64,000 bases of DNA from CAZTYI01 sp964466185 (lineage in GTDB: Bacteria > Chlamydiota > Chlamydiia > Chlamydiales > SM23-39), in the NCBI GenBank assembly GCA_964466185.1, contig CAYXMS010000002.1, positions 21,467 through 85,466 on the forward strand. Direction: 5' to 3'. The notes below the pieces were generated by a model. That model did not search any database. It saw only the letters and a list, made by a program, of their open reading frames with translations, and was not told where the DNA came from. Positions 25,480-34,725 of the stretch are shown here, one piece after another; the stretch's first letter is position 1; every line of letters begins with the position of its first letter. Made by a program: the position numbers and the translations under genes.

Positions 25480-26677
25480 CAGCGTTTTTTTCTTTTTACT
25501 GCTCTCGATTGCCTGCGTATTGGTAGAAGCTTTTTTCTCGTCTTTTGAGATGGCAGCTTTATCTTTTAATAAAATGCGCTTGGAATATTTGTCGCAAAAA
25601 AAGAAGAAAAAAGCCCAATATTTGCTTTTTCTCTTAAAAAAGCCGTCCCGTCTTTTTGGTACGACTTTGATTATGGTCACTGTTGTTTTACAGCTGGGAT
25701 CAGAAGCTGCCAGACGCTTTTACGAAACCTTGGGTTTTGATCCTGATTTGGCGCCGATTACTCAGGTTGTTATGGCAGTTGTTTTTGGGGAGCTGGTTCC
25801 CTTGTTTGCGGCACGCCGCCACAGTGAGCAGGTAGCGCTTTTTTCTGTTAATGTTGTTTATCGAATTACTAAATTTTTAGCTCCGGTTATTTTTCTGATT
25901 GATAAGATTTCATACTATTTAAACAAAGCTTTTAAAAAAAGTTCATCTGATCTTTTTTTTACTAAAGAAGAACTGCAAAAAGCCTTTGAAGAAAGAGAAA
26001 ATCTATTTTCATCCCGCCGATTATCCCATAGGGTGAGTACAATCTTTAATTTTAAAAATATTAAAGCCAAACAGATAGTCTTGCCTTTGGAAGTAGCTAA
26101 AATGGCCGATTCCAGGATGAATTTGTTTGAATTCAAAAAGCAATTTTTCAAAAAAGATGATCATTTTTTAATTTATCATGATAAAAAACAAAATATTGTA
26201 GGCCATGTCACACTGGCCGATCTGCTTGATCTACAACTATCTGACAGGATTATTAGCGCCTCCCGTTCTGTCTGGTTTGTAACGGAAAATACTTCTTTGC
26301 TGTCTTTGATTAAAGAATTTCGCTTTAACCATCAAAAAATAGCTATTGTTTTAGATGAATCGGGCCAGGCGATTGGTTTCTTATCTTTAGAGATTATTAT
26401 TAATTTGATTTTTGAAAGCCGTTATTCCAAAAGTAAGATAAAAAAACAAATCGATATGACTTTATCCGGTAAAATGGCTGTCTATGAATTTAATCTGCGT
26501 TTTAAAGCCAATCTGCCGTTTGAATATAAAACAGATACCTTGTCGGATTTGATTAATAAAACTTTAAGCCATCATCCGGTAAAAGGGGAAACTGTGCTTA
26601 TCAGCGGTTATGAGCTGACAGTTCAAACACCTTCTTTTTTAGGCTCTAGAAAAATTAAAATAAAATCAACTTCGTAG
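25472..26677 (+). CDS. CNNM/CorC-family transporter, second copy
   Basis: 401 residues. It is a paralog of the preceding gene: DUF21 membrane domain to about 165 (EAFFSSFEMAALSFNKM; FGELVPLFAA in place of the G-E-x-x-P-K motif, so the Lys is lost), then CBS halves (VLDESGQAIGFLSLEIIINL) and a CorC-type end. The degenerate motifs suggest divergence towards a partner or regulatory subunit. The gene pair is overlapping and co-transcribed, which would allow a heterodimer. Its 3' end runs 12 bases into the convergent cysteine desulfurase gene. Confidence 0.85.
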   Translation: MVNSVFFFLLLSIACVLVEAFFSSFEMAALSFNKMRLEYLSQKKKKKAQYLLFLLKKPSRLFGTTLIMVTVVLQLGSEAARRFYETLGFDPDLAPITQVVMAVVFGELVPLFAARRHSEQVALFSVNVVYRITKFLAPVIFLIDKISYYLNKAFKKSSSDLFFTKEELQKAFEERENLFSSRRLSHRVSTIFNFKNIKAKQIVLPLEVAKMADSRMNLFEFKKQFFKKDDHFLIYHDKKQNIVGHVTLADLLDLQLSDRIISASRSVWFVTENTSLLSLIKEFRFNHQKIAIVLDESGQAIGFLSLEIIINLIFESRYSKSKIKKQIDMTLSGKMAVYEFNLRFKANLPFEYKTDTLSDLINKTLSHHPVKGETVLISGYELTVQTPSFLGSRKIKIKSTS

Positions 26678-27805
26678 CTGATAGCAGCTGGAAATCAATG
26701 TCTTGACAGCTTTTTGAATCTCTTCTTCTGTATTTTGATGGGAAAAAGAAAATCTAAGAGATGATTTAGCCCTTTTTGGACTGTATGTGTTGCTGATAAC
26801 TCGGGACAAAACAGTATCTTTAGAAGAACAGGCCGATCCGTGAGAAGCTGCTATTTGCTGTTGATCCAGAAAAATGAGCAAGTCTTCTGCTAAAATATCT
26901 TCAAAATATAAATTGGAGACATTGCAGATCCTTTTTTCGCCCCCGTTTATTAAAATGTTTAGTTTTTTGTTTTTGGGGGGGGGCAGTTTCACTTGCTTAA
27001 AGATTTCGTTTTCGAAAAGGTTTCTTAGATTTTCCATTTTCTGCATGTTATGCTCTAAATTATCTAAAGCCAGTTCCAAAGCTTTGGCTAATCCCAAAAT
27101 ACCTGCTAAGTTTTCAGTGCCGGCCCTTTTTAGATTTTCCTGGCTTCCTCCGGTTATCAAAGGAGTAAGATTAAATTCTTTTTTTAAAATTAAAACGCCA
27201 ATGCCTTTGGGCCCATGAATCTTGTGGCCAGAAAAAACAAAGCCTGCAATTGCTGAATAAAAAATAAATGGGTGCTTGCCAATAGAAGCGACTGCATCTA
27301 CTAAAAAAGCAATCCCATGTTTTTCTGCTATTTGAGATAATTTTTTTATATTATTTAGGCTGCCTGTTTCGTTGTTGGTTTCTGATAAGACAATTAAACA
27401 GCTGTTAGGTTTGATAGCTTTTTCTAACATGTCAGTTGTTACAGTCCCATTTTTTTGTGGGGCTAAAAAAGTCGTTTGCATGCCCTGTCTTTTAAGGTTC
27501 AAAGCTGTGTTGTAAATGGCGCTGTGTTCTATGTTGCTGGTAATTAGATGGCCGCCTTTTTTGGCAAAAGAGCGCATGGCTAAATTTAAAGCCTCAGTAG
27601 CTGATGAGGTAAAAATTACCTCATCTGTTAAACAGTTAAAACGTTCGGCGATTTTTGCGCGTGCATTTAAGAGAAGGGCATGGGCTTTGCGACCTAATAA
27701 GTGGCGGGCGGAAGGATTATAAGCCGGGCCTTTTAAGTCTTGCAGCATAGCTTTAAGTACTTGGGGATTTAAAGAAGTCGTGGCATTATTATCCAAATAA
27801 ATCAT
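26666..27805 (-). CDS. Cysteine desulfurase (NifS/IscS-like)
   Basis: 379 residues of a class V aminotransferase. It has YLDNNATTSLN at the start, SNIEHSAI and SETNNETGSL in the cofactor region, SGHKIHGPKG near residue 193 with the PLP Lys, and SHGSACSSKDTVLS near residue 322 with the catalytic Cys in a flexible loop (NifS-type group I). It removes sulfur from cysteine for Fe-S clusters and thio-nucleosides. The long-loop form without an adjacent iscU suggests a general sulfur donor. Chlamydia has the equivalent gene beside the CNNM pair and PP2C. It is 102 bases downstream of PP2C on the same strand. Confidence 0.9.
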   Translation of the reverse strand: MIYLDNNATTSLNPQVLKAMLQDLKGPAYNPSARHLLGRKAHALLLNARAKIAERFNCLTDEVIFTSSATEALNLAMRSFAKKGGHLITSNIEHSAIYNTALNLKRQGMQTTFLAPQKNGTVTTDMLEKAIKPNSCLIVLSETNNETGSLNNIKKLSQIAEKHGIAFLVDAVASIGKHPFIFYSAIAGFVFSGHKIHGPKGIGVLILKKEFNLTPLITGGSQENLKRAGTENLAGILGLAKALELALDNLEHNMQKMENLRNLFENEIFKQVKLPPPKNKKLNILINGGEKRICNVSNLYFEDILAEDLLIFLDQQQIAASHGSACSSKDTVLSRVISNTYSPKRAKSSLRFSFSHQNTEEEIQKAVKTLISSCYQLRS

Positions 27806-27907
27806 TAAACTTAGCTCTTATAAAGTTAATGTATAATTTATCGATTATAAAATTTAATGGATTTTATAATTTAAATTTAATACAAATTGGTTTTTTTAGA
27901 TTATATT

Positions 27908-28687
27908 TTATAGAGATTTAATTTTTAAAACAATAACAGATATATTATCGCTGCTGTTCTGGCATTTAGCTTTTTCAATTAATTTTTCGCTAACTTGTTG
28001 CATGGAGTTGCTTTTTTTTAAAATTTTTTCTATGTCATGCTTGGAAACATAATCTGAAAGGCCATCAGAACAAAGTAGGAAAACATCGTTTAAAAAAACC
28101 GTTTTTTGAGCCAGCGTAGGTTCGGCGTTCAGGCCGCAGCCAAGCGCTTTGGTGATCATTTTTTTATAGCTTAAGGGAACCATGCTATCCGGCAGATTTA
28201 AATTTGATGCCAGATTATGGTCTGAGGTTAGAAGCTGCAGTTGGTTTTGCCTGAATAAATAAATGCGGCTGTCTCCAATATGGGCATAAGTGACAAATTT
28301 ATCATATAAATAAAGGCAGGAAAAAGTGGTGCCCATGCCTTTGTAATCGGCATGTTTTTGGCTGAGGAAAAAAAGCTCGTTTCCCGCTTGCATAATAGCA
28401 TGTTTTATGTGTCCAGCGATTTCCTGTTTGGAAAGCGGTAAATTATTAGGATGCAGAAATTCCCGGATTGATTTTTGTACGGCTAAATTGGCTAATTTGG
28501 AAGCTACTTCTCCGGCTGAATGACCGCCCATGCCGTCTGCCAGGGCAAAAAAGTTATGTTCAGGTAAAATGGCTAGGAAATCTTCGTTTTTTGCACGTTT
28601 GCCAATATCTGATTTGCCAAAAGCTTCAAAAACTTCGTTTTCCAGCAGTTTGCTTTGCATTTTGTATATTTTCCATCTTTGGGGCAT
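27908..28687 (-). CDS. PP2C-family serine/threonine phosphatase
   Basis: 259 residues. KRAKNEDFLAILPEHNFFALADGMGGHSAGEVAS carries the first two metal-binding Asp motifs (D-G-M-G-G near residue 53). AHIGDSRIYLFRQNQL and LLCSDGLSDYVSKHDIEKIL give motifs 8 and 9, and the final DNISVIVLKI provides the last metal ligand. It dephosphorylates Ser/Thr, presumably opposing the chlamydial Pkn kinases, in the cytoplasm. The start may instead be the ATG at 28660, nine codons in, which leaves the fold untouched. CPBP and lipoprotein genes precede it on the same strand with 34- and minus-1-base spacing, suggesting one transcript. Confidence 0.9.
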   Translation of the reverse strand: MPQRWKIYKMQSKLLENEVFEAFGKSDIGKRAKNEDFLAILPEHNFFALADGMGGHSAGEVASKLANLAVQKSIREFLHPNNLPLSKQEIAGHIKHAIMQAGNELFFLSQKHADYKGMGTTFSCLYLYDKFVTYAHIGDSRIYLFRQNQLQLLTSDHNLASNLNLPDSMVPLSYKKMITKALGCGLNAEPTLAQKTVFLNDVFLLCSDGLSDYVSKHDIEKILKKSNSMQQVSEKLIEKAKCQNSSDNISVIVLKIKSL

Positions 28688-28721
28688 TTTTAAATATTAG
28701 CCCTACATAAAAAAATATTAA

Positions 28722-29519
28722 CTATTTAGTAAAAAAAAGCAAATTTAAGATGGTGAAAAGATTAAAAATAGTATGCAGCATTATGGGAAGCAGTAAAGTT
28801 TTATATTTTTGATATAAAAAACCAAGAGAAAGGGAAAATAAAAATAAACAGCTGATAATAGTTAGATTGGCAGCTTTCTGGTTCGGGGCAAAATGAAAAA
28901 AAGCAAAAATCAAAGAAGAAAAAATAATGGACTGGAAAACTGAAATGTATTTTTGCAGAAAATTTAAAAGCACCCCTCGAAAAAGATATTCTTCAATTAA
29001 TGGTGCAAAGAAAAGTATATAGATAAAAGCCAAAGTTAATTTATAAGGGGAGTGGAAAGTCTGTTTTAAATACTTAACCGCTATTTGCTCAGGTAATTGC
29101 GCAATCTTAAAAAAATGGGAAAGTAGAAAATCAAAAAAATAAGAAAGAACAACTATAAAGGGGAAAATTAAAAGCCAGGCTGCTATCGCATAAAGCAGTA
29201 ATTTGCCAAAATTTTTAGGTACGTAAAAAAGCTTTTTTAAAGTTTTTTTGCTTAGATTGATAAAAGCTAAAGCTAACATAGCTAAAGTTAAAAAAAGTGA
29301 AAATAAAAACTGTATAAGTTCAGCTTTTTGGATAAAAATAGCTTGCAAGGCAGATGCAAAAACGCTTAAAAAAAAATACAGAACAAAACTGCCAATTAAT
29401 AAAATCTTGGGAATATTTATGTTAAGCGGGGGAATATTTTTAAAATAATTCCCCCTTTTTAATTGGAGCAGAAAAAATACACTAAACCCAAGCCAAGCTA
29501 ATGGTAAAATGAAAGCCAT
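28722..29519 (-). CDS. CPBP-family intramembrane metalloprotease
   Basis: 265 residues with about eight membrane spans. FFAPLIEEYLFRGVLLNFL near residue 168 is the E-E-x-x-x-R motif, and SSLIFAFFHFAP near residue 203 with LPIMLHTIFNL near residue 247 give the His motifs of the CAAX-protease/bacteriocin-processing (ABI/CPBP) family. These enzymes cleave within membranes or mediate protein maturation; no substrate can be proposed. The first ATG overlaps the last base of the lipoprotein gene. It is co-directional with PP2C and separated from it by 34 bases. Confidence 0.85.
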   Translation of the reverse strand: MAFILPLAWLGFSVFFLLQLKRGNYFKNIPPLNINIPKILLIGSFVLYFFLSVFASALQAIFIQKAELIQFLFSLFLTLAMLALAFINLSKKTLKKLFYVPKNFGKLLLYAIAAWLLIFPFIVVLSYFFDFLLSHFFKIAQLPEQIAVKYLKQTFHSPYKLTLAFIYILFFAPLIEEYLFRGVLLNFLQKYISVFQSIIFSSLIFAFFHFAPNQKAANLTIISCLFLFSLSLGFLYQKYKTLLLPIMLHTIFNLFTILNLLFFTK

Positions 29520-30178
29520 TAGCGGGTTTTAGCTAAGTGTATATATTCATAAATGCGGTTTTTTAACGTGCCAATTAATTCTTGGTGAGCTGCTTCCATA
29601 GGGGTGTTTTTATAAGCTTCAGTCCCCCATATAACGGCATTATAATCAACCTTGTCGATAGTATTGGCCATATAGCAGGAATTTTTAATTAGCTCTTGCA
29701 GAACAATTATCGGCTCATCTTTTCTAATATCGATAATTCTAATTCTAGCAGCCATGTTTAAATTAGAAGCATTTTTACGGAAAGCCGGTATGGATTCTGG
29801 ATCTTTAACTGTTTTAGTGATCGGTATATCATCGTGTTCTACCAATTCTATAAAGACTACAAATTCGGCTGGTTTAAAATTCCTTTTAACCCAGGCTAAG
29901 TTGCTATTGAAAGGATTTTCTTTCAGGTTTAAATCAAAATTCATGTCCTGCATGAAATAGAAATCTTCCTTTTTCTCCAGCTCGTTTTTAAGGCTGCAGG
30001 ACAATTCTTCTGAAAGGCTCCAGGGAGCGTCGTAAGATGTCGAGTCTAGCATAGGAACTAAGACTATAGTTGGTTTTTTTGAACCGTCGTCATAATAACA
30101 GCTGTTAGAAGAGCTTTTTTTACTGCAGCTGCTGAGTAAAAATAAAGACATGAATATAGCAATAATTGAAGCACGCAT
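29519..30178 (-). CDS. Putative lipoprotein of unknown function
   Basis: 219 residues. The signal RASIIAIFMSLFLLSSCSKKSSS has the lipobox L-S-S-C near residue 18, predicting an acylated protein. The mature part starts with a low-complexity Ser stretch. It then shows alternating strands and helices (TIVLVPMLDST, EFVVFIELVEHD, AARIRIIDIRKDEPIIVLQE, IGTLKNRIYEYIHL), a layout like CsgG/LpoB-type 'alpha-beta lipoprotein' folds. That comparison is structural impression only. It starts the lipoprotein-CPBP-PP2C gene string and faces the Slc1-like gene divergently across 248 bases. Confidence 0.65.
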   Translation of the reverse strand: MRASIIAIFMSLFLLSSCSKKSSSNSCYYDDGSKKPTIVLVPMLDSTSYDAPWSLSEELSCSLKNELEKKEDFYFMQDMNFDLNLKENPFNSNLAWVKRNFKPAEFVVFIELVEHDDIPITKTVKDPESIPAFRKNASNLNMAARIRIIDIRKDEPIIVLQELIKNSCYMANTIDKVDYNAVIWGTEAYKNTPMEAAHQELIGTLKNRIYEYIHLAKTR

Positions 30179-30426
30179 ATTTTTTATCTCCCATAAACTT
30201 TGTTTTTTAGTGTAGCAAATTTTTTTGTTTGTTTAAAAGCATGAATTTTATTTTATTTTATAATTTAAATTGAAAATTTTTACTCAAAAATCAACTTTGT
30301 TTTAAGTTCTGCTGAAATTTTTCAGGTTGTCGGTAATTTTTATTTTTGGTAACTTTATGTTAAAATTTTTACAGTTTTATGCTGTGTTTTTGATTAAACG
30401 AAAAATTACTCCAGAAGGAGGAGCGC

Positions 30427-30957
30427 ATGTCTATAGAAAATGCTACGGTGAATTTAAAAGAATTTGGCAAAGAATTAAAATTGGATAATCTGGTATTTGA
30501 TGAAAATAATACTTGTATTTTGGGAATCGATAATGAATTTTCTCTGCATATTACTTTCGAGCCCAATTCAGATCGTCTTTATATGTATTCCCCGATTTTA
30601 GACGGTTTGCCTAAAGATGATAAAATTAAGCTTAAACTTTATGAAAGACTTTTGGAAGGATCAATGCTGGGCGGTCAGATGGCCGGCGGCGGTGTTGGCG
30701 TAGCAGTAAAAGAAGAGCTTATTCTATTGCATGCTACTATAGACATGGGTTTGGGCACCGATGGCAATGCACTAAGGCGCTTTGCCCCGCTTTTTGTCGA
30801 AACTATTGAAAAATGGCGCGAGATGGTTGGCAAAATTATGAAAGGCGAAGAGCCGGGTCCTTTTGTACTGCCTCATATGGCTAATCAGCCGAAACCGCCG
30901 ACTAATATGGGCGGAAAACAACACGGCGAAGGCGGAGGCGGCTATATTAAAATTTAA
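30427..30957 (+). CDS. slc1: Type III secretion chaperone, Slc1/CesT family
   Basis: 176 residues. It has the compact acidic alpha-beta CesT fold: helix KEFGKELKLDNLVFDENNTC, strands ILGIDNEFSLHITFEPN and RLYMYSPI, helix LYERLLEGSML, a Gly-rich turn, and strands EELILLHATIDM, ending in a helix and a Pro/Gly-rich tail. It closely follows the chlamydial Slc1 (CT043), which binds early effectors such as TarP and delivers them to the type III apparatus. In Chlamydia it lies near ssb and pepA, but here it is about 15 kb away. A perfect AGGAGG sits 7 bases before the ATG. A hairpin with T7 follows (31010-31033). Confidence 0.85.
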   Translation: MSIENATVNLKEFGKELKLDNLVFDENNTCILGIDNEFSLHITFEPNSDRLYMYSPILDGLPKDDKIKLKLYERLLEGSMLGGQMAGGGVGVAVKEELILLHATIDMGLGTDGNALRRFAPLFVETIEKWREMVGKIMKGEEPGPFVLPHMANQPKPPTNMGGKQHGEGGGGYIKI

Positions 30958-31009
30958 AAACTTTAAAAAATGGAAATGTTTTAAGATTAAATGTCGTTTT
31001 TTTGCGAAT

Positions 31010-31033
31010 AATGTCTTTAAGACATTTCTGTTT
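31010..31033 (+). terminator. Candidate intrinsic terminator after the Slc1-like gene
   Basis: AATGTC TTTAA GACATT forms a 6-bp stem with a 5-base loop, followed within three bases by seven T. It lies about 50 bases after the stop. Confidence 0.5.
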
Positions 31034-31236
31034 TTTTAGAAAGTGTATAGGGTTCTTTAAAAAGTCTTTCAAAGATAAAACACTATAGTAAATAACCTTC
31101 TAAAGTAAAAAAAAATAATGAGAAGGGATAGCTTTTCTTGGCCTAGATATTATAAGACTTAAGAGATCAAGTAAATATTGTTTGAAGTTAGAATCCAACG
31201 TTCTTTAGAAGTTGGAGTATTTCAAATGATTGGAAA

Positions 31237-32610
31237 TTATCCTAAAAGAGTGTCTATTTTGCTTAAAAGGGCTAGGTTTTTTTCTTCTTTTTGTTCTTTG
31301 ATTTTTTTAATGTTTCTAAAAGAGGTGATAATTGTGGAATGATCCCTTTTAAAGATGGAGCCTATCGTTTGATAGGTTAAAGCTAATTTTTGCCTTAGAA
31401 AATAAATAGCTATCTGTCTGGGAAAAGAAAGTTCTTTGCTTTGTCCTTTGCTTAAAATATCTTCTTTTCTAAGGCCAAATTGATAGGCTATTTTTTCAAT
31501 TACCAAATCAGCAGTTAAAGCTTTTTTAGACTGTTCTAAAAGCAGGTCCTGTAATAGATTTTGAGCTTTTTCCAAACTCAGTTCTGATTGTTTGTCTTCC
31601 AGTCTCAAAGCGATAGCCTGTAAAGCTTTTTGCAGGTCTTTTATAGAGGGGAAATTTTTTAATAAAAAACTGACAGTTTCATTGGTTAATTTAAGTGCAT
31701 ATTCTTTGGCTTTTTGATTTAAAATAGAAATTAAAGCAGAAGGGTTAAGCTTTTCTAAAGGCAGGGTTATTCCCCATTGGAATCTGGAAATTAGACGATC
31801 TTCGATGTTTTTTAAGTTTTTGGGAGTAAATTGTGAGGTTAAAACGATTAATTTTTCAGCCATATGTAAAGCATTGAAAGTGTGGAAAAATTCTTCTTGG
31901 GTTGCATTTTTATTGGCCAGAATATGGATATCGTCAATCAAAAGAGCATCGATCTTGCGGTATTTTTCACGAAACGTAGCGATACCTCCAAAACGCATAG
32001 CCGAAACTACATGTTCGGTAAAAGTATTGGTATTGATATAGAAAAAATTGATTTTATGCCTTTTTAAAATGTTGGCCAAAGCTTCTAAAAGATGGGTTTT
32101 TCCTGTTGCTTCCGGACCGTGTAAAAAAACAGGGTTGAATGGGGGGGTGAAGGTTTGAGGAGGGGAAAAAGTTTTTGTCTGCAGATTAAATCCGCTTAAA
32201 TCCAAAAGCAGTCTAAAAGCCAGCTCATTTTCAGGGGAAGGGAAAAAGTTTTCAAAAGTTGCGGTTGGATTGGGATCGTCTGAAAAAAAATTGAATTTTT
32301 CTTTTTGAGCATACCAATCATTGGAAGTAATTTTTTTTTTGTATCCGGCGGTTTTTTGAAAGGGATTAAAATTTTCTCCTTTTAGAAATAAATGGACTTT
32401 GATGGGACGGAAATTGTTGTTTAGAAAATCTGTTTTTAAAATAGGATCAATATGTTCTTTGAAAAAAGCAATCTGAAAAGAGTTTTCAGCTTCCAGGTAA
32501 AGATTGCAGGCGTCATAGCTTTTGATGGACAGTGGAGAAAGCCAGCGCTGCACAGCTTCGCGGCCTATTCTTTTTTCCATTCTGCCAAGAAACTCAAACC
32601 AGGCTTTCAT
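31237..32610 (-). CDS. dnaA: Chromosomal replication initiator DnaA
   Basis: 457 residues. Domain I (about 1-75) begins WFEFLGRMEKRIGREAVQRW. The AAA+ core carries HGPEATGKTHLLEAL near residue 165 as Walker A and LLIDDIHILANK as Walker B. The DnaA signature FKRDHSTIITSFRNI near residue 430 is the DNA-binding helix-turn-helix. It binds origin DnaA boxes and loads the replisome. No cluster of TTATNCACA boxes is seen in the flanks, so the origin is elsewhere, as in Chlamydia where dnaA and the origin are separate. yidC lies 115 bases upstream on the same strand. Chlamydia also has this pair (CT250/CT251 as I recall). Confidence 0.95.
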   Translation of the reverse strand: MKAWFEFLGRMEKRIGREAVQRWLSPLSIKSYDACNLYLEAENSFQIAFFKEHIDPILKTDFLNNNFRPIKVHLFLKGENFNPFQKTAGYKKKITSNDWYAQKEKFNFFSDDPNPTATFENFFPSPENELAFRLLLDLSGFNLQTKTFSPPQTFTPPFNPVFLHGPEATGKTHLLEALANILKRHKINFFYINTNTFTEHVVSAMRFGGIATFREKYRKIDALLIDDIHILANKNATQEEFFHTFNALHMAEKLIVLTSQFTPKNLKNIEDRLISRFQWGITLPLEKLNPSALISILNQKAKEYALKLTNETVSFLLKNFPSIKDLQKALQAIALRLEDKQSELSLEKAQNLLQDLLLEQSKKALTADLVIEKIAYQFGLRKEDILSKGQSKELSFPRQIAIYFLRQKLALTYQTIGSIFKRDHSTIITSFRNIKKIKEQKEEKNLALLSKIDTLLG

Positions 32611-32725
32611 ATTTTTTTGGTTGGTATATTTTGTAAAAAGTTGTGATTTACATTTTTACTGATTTGCTCATTTTTAGCTAGAGGCCTATTGTTTAAATTT
32701 TTTAGCTTGGCTTAAAAATTTGCTT

Positions 32726-34624
32726 TTAAGCTTGTATTTTTTGCTTTTTTTTGTTCATCCACCACTGCTGCAGAACACCCAAGAGCATGGAAAAGAAAAA
32801 GTAAATGTTCAAGCCGGAAGCTGCATTGTAGAACAGCACAGTCAGGAAAATAGTCATGATCCAGCTCATGTTCTTGGTCTGTTTTTGCTGTTCGGTTAAA
32901 ACCCCGCCTTTGGGAACTTTGACGTTCATTTTAGCCTGAATTAGCATGACTATACCTAAAAGAATAGGTAGCAAGTGTAGTTCGGTGCCAATAAAATAGA
33001 TCGGATAATCCCAGGAAAAAAGTACATCGGGAGCGGTTAGATTGTTGATCCAGCCTGAGATAAAAGGCACTCCGCGCAGTTCAAAGGTAGATTTTAAAAG
33101 ATCAAACATACCAATCAAAAAGGGCATTTGGATTAAAACGGGCAAACAGCCGGAGGCTGGATTGACCTTTTTTTCCTTGTACATTTGAATAATTTCCATC
33201 TGCGCTTTTTTAGGGTCTTTTTTATGCTTGGCCTGAATGATTTTGACCATGGGAGAAATCTCGTTCATACGGGATGTAGATTTGATCGACCAGGCATTTA
33301 AGGGATAAAGCATGACCCGGAAGGCAATAGTTAAAAGGATAATGGAAAAACCCCAGGAATGGGTCAGAAAATAAAATAGGCGCATAATCACCAATAAAAG
33401 CCGAGCAAAGGGCTCAGAGATGAAAGTAAAAAAGCCAAAAGGTTTTTTCACACTGATATAAGACGAGTTAAAACCTGTGGTTTTCATGAATTCTTTATCG
33501 ATGGTTTTAAGTAAAGAATCCTGATACGGGCCTGAGAAAAAACGTAAGTTTATCTCGTCATTCGATGATAGCTTGGTCGGCAGTTTTAAAAATATCTGAT
33601 AGCCGGGATATTTGCGGGCAGGATAAGTATCGTATTCAGCATCGATTAAGGTTAGTCTGGTGGGCAGATCCTTGCCGTCGACTTGCTCGGCTTTAAATAT
33701 GGGAGAAGGTTTTAAAGGGTTCAAAATCAATCCGAAAAAACCGTTTTCATTAGAGACCCAGTCTATGGGCAGTTTGTCAGAGCTTTTTTCCGTTTTGGGC
33801 AAAGCAAATTTTTTAACTTTTTCTTTGCCATCAAAAAGAGCCCGGTATTTTAAATAGGGAGTAAATGCATTAGAGACCATTTCCACATCCAAAACGCCGG
33901 AAGAGAGATAAAAATTATGGTCTTTTGATTTGATGGAAATTTTCAGATCAATTAAATAGGGAAGATTTTTTTGTTCATTTTTGGTTTTGGCAAATGTATA
34001 AGTCTTGGTAACCGAAGCTGTTTTAGAATCTAAAACAAACTCTATAAGGCCGTTTTCAAAGCGTTTGACTTTATATTTTTGTTTGGCGAAATTCTTGTCA
34101 TTTTCTTTAATGATGTTTAAAGCATAATAGCTGGGGTCTTCTTTAATTTTAAAACTGCCATTGGAATTTAAGATAGAGCGTCTTAGCAAAGGGTAAAATC
34201 CACCTTGTTTGGCTTTTTGCTTTTTCATGTCAGGTGTGAAATAATTCTTTAGCGGAAAAAAACTGTTAATTTCTGATTCTTTAAGGATTTTTTTGTCAAA
34301 ACCAATGGAACGAACCATGCTGTCTGGATTTTCTTTGCTTTTTAAAGGCAGGTTAATTTCTACTAAAGCGCCTCCGATGTCGGAAAATACCAGCTGTTCA
34401 TATTCATTTTCTAATACATAGTAATTTTCTTCTTTGTCATCACTGTTTAGATAAACTGTAGGAGCTTCATTATTTTGATCCTTGTTTGCTGCTACGCTTT
34501 GACTGGTTTGAGATTGGACATTTTGGGAATTCGGTTGTATTGATGCCTTGGAAGGGAAGAAAAGCTGAATAATATAAAAAGAAATAGCTAATAAAAATAA
34601 ATAAACTAAGGTGCGTTTGTCCAT
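32726..34624 (-). CDS. yidC: Membrane protein insertase YidC
   Basis: 632 residues. An N-terminal membrane anchor (YLFLLAISFYIIQLFF) is followed by a Ser/Gln-rich linker and a large periplasmic domain (about 60-420) as in Gram-negative YidC. The C-terminal insertase core has five spans: WGFSIILLTIAFRVMLYPLN, then KVNPASGCLPVLIQMPFLIGMFDLL near residue 490, with the conserved Arg in the first helix of the core (FRVMLYP). It inserts small membrane proteins alone or with SecYEG. It ends KKQKIQA, a short basic tail. The ATG has no good ribosome-binding site. The chlamydial homologue is longer. Confidence 0.95.
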   Translation of the reverse strand: MDKRTLVYLFLLAISFYIIQLFFPSKASIQPNSQNVQSQTSQSVAANKDQNNEAPTVYLNSDDKEENYYVLENEYEQLVFSDIGGALVEINLPLKSKENPDSMVRSIGFDKKILKESEINSFFPLKNYFTPDMKKQKAKQGGFYPLLRRSILNSNGSFKIKEDPSYYALNIIKENDKNFAKQKYKVKRFENGLIEFVLDSKTASVTKTYTFAKTKNEQKNLPYLIDLKISIKSKDHNFYLSSGVLDVEMVSNAFTPYLKYRALFDGKEKVKKFALPKTEKSSDKLPIDWVSNENGFFGLILNPLKPSPIFKAEQVDGKDLPTRLTLIDAEYDTYPARKYPGYQIFLKLPTKLSSNDEINLRFFSGPYQDSLLKTIDKEFMKTTGFNSSYISVKKPFGFFTFISEPFARLLLVIMRLFYFLTHSWGFSIILLTIAFRVMLYPLNAWSIKSTSRMNEISPMVKIIQAKHKKDPKKAQMEIIQMYKEKKVNPASGCLPVLIQMPFLIGMFDLLKSTFELRGVPFISGWINNLTAPDVLFSWDYPIYFIGTELHLLPILLGIVMLIQAKMNVKVPKGGVLTEQQKQTKNMSWIMTIFLTVLFYNAASGLNIYFFFSMLLGVLQQWWMNKKKQKIQA

Positions 34625-34725
34625 TGTATGTGCTCTTGTTTTTGAAGTTTTAAAAATTTAAATTGGAAATGTCCAATCTGTCTGCAAGCTTAAAAGCTTT
34701 ATACGTTTTTAATAGATAAATCAGT

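Noticed and set aside
25420..25680. Minus-strand frame inside the CNNM pair, and similar overlapping frames throughout
   Set aside because: They are mirror frames of well-supported genes, with no family resemblance and no ribosome-binding sites.
30958..32725. Replication origin next to dnaA
   Set aside because: No cluster of DnaA boxes or AT-rich unwinding element with repeats was seen; the single ATATCCACA near 63890 lies in the tnpB remnant.
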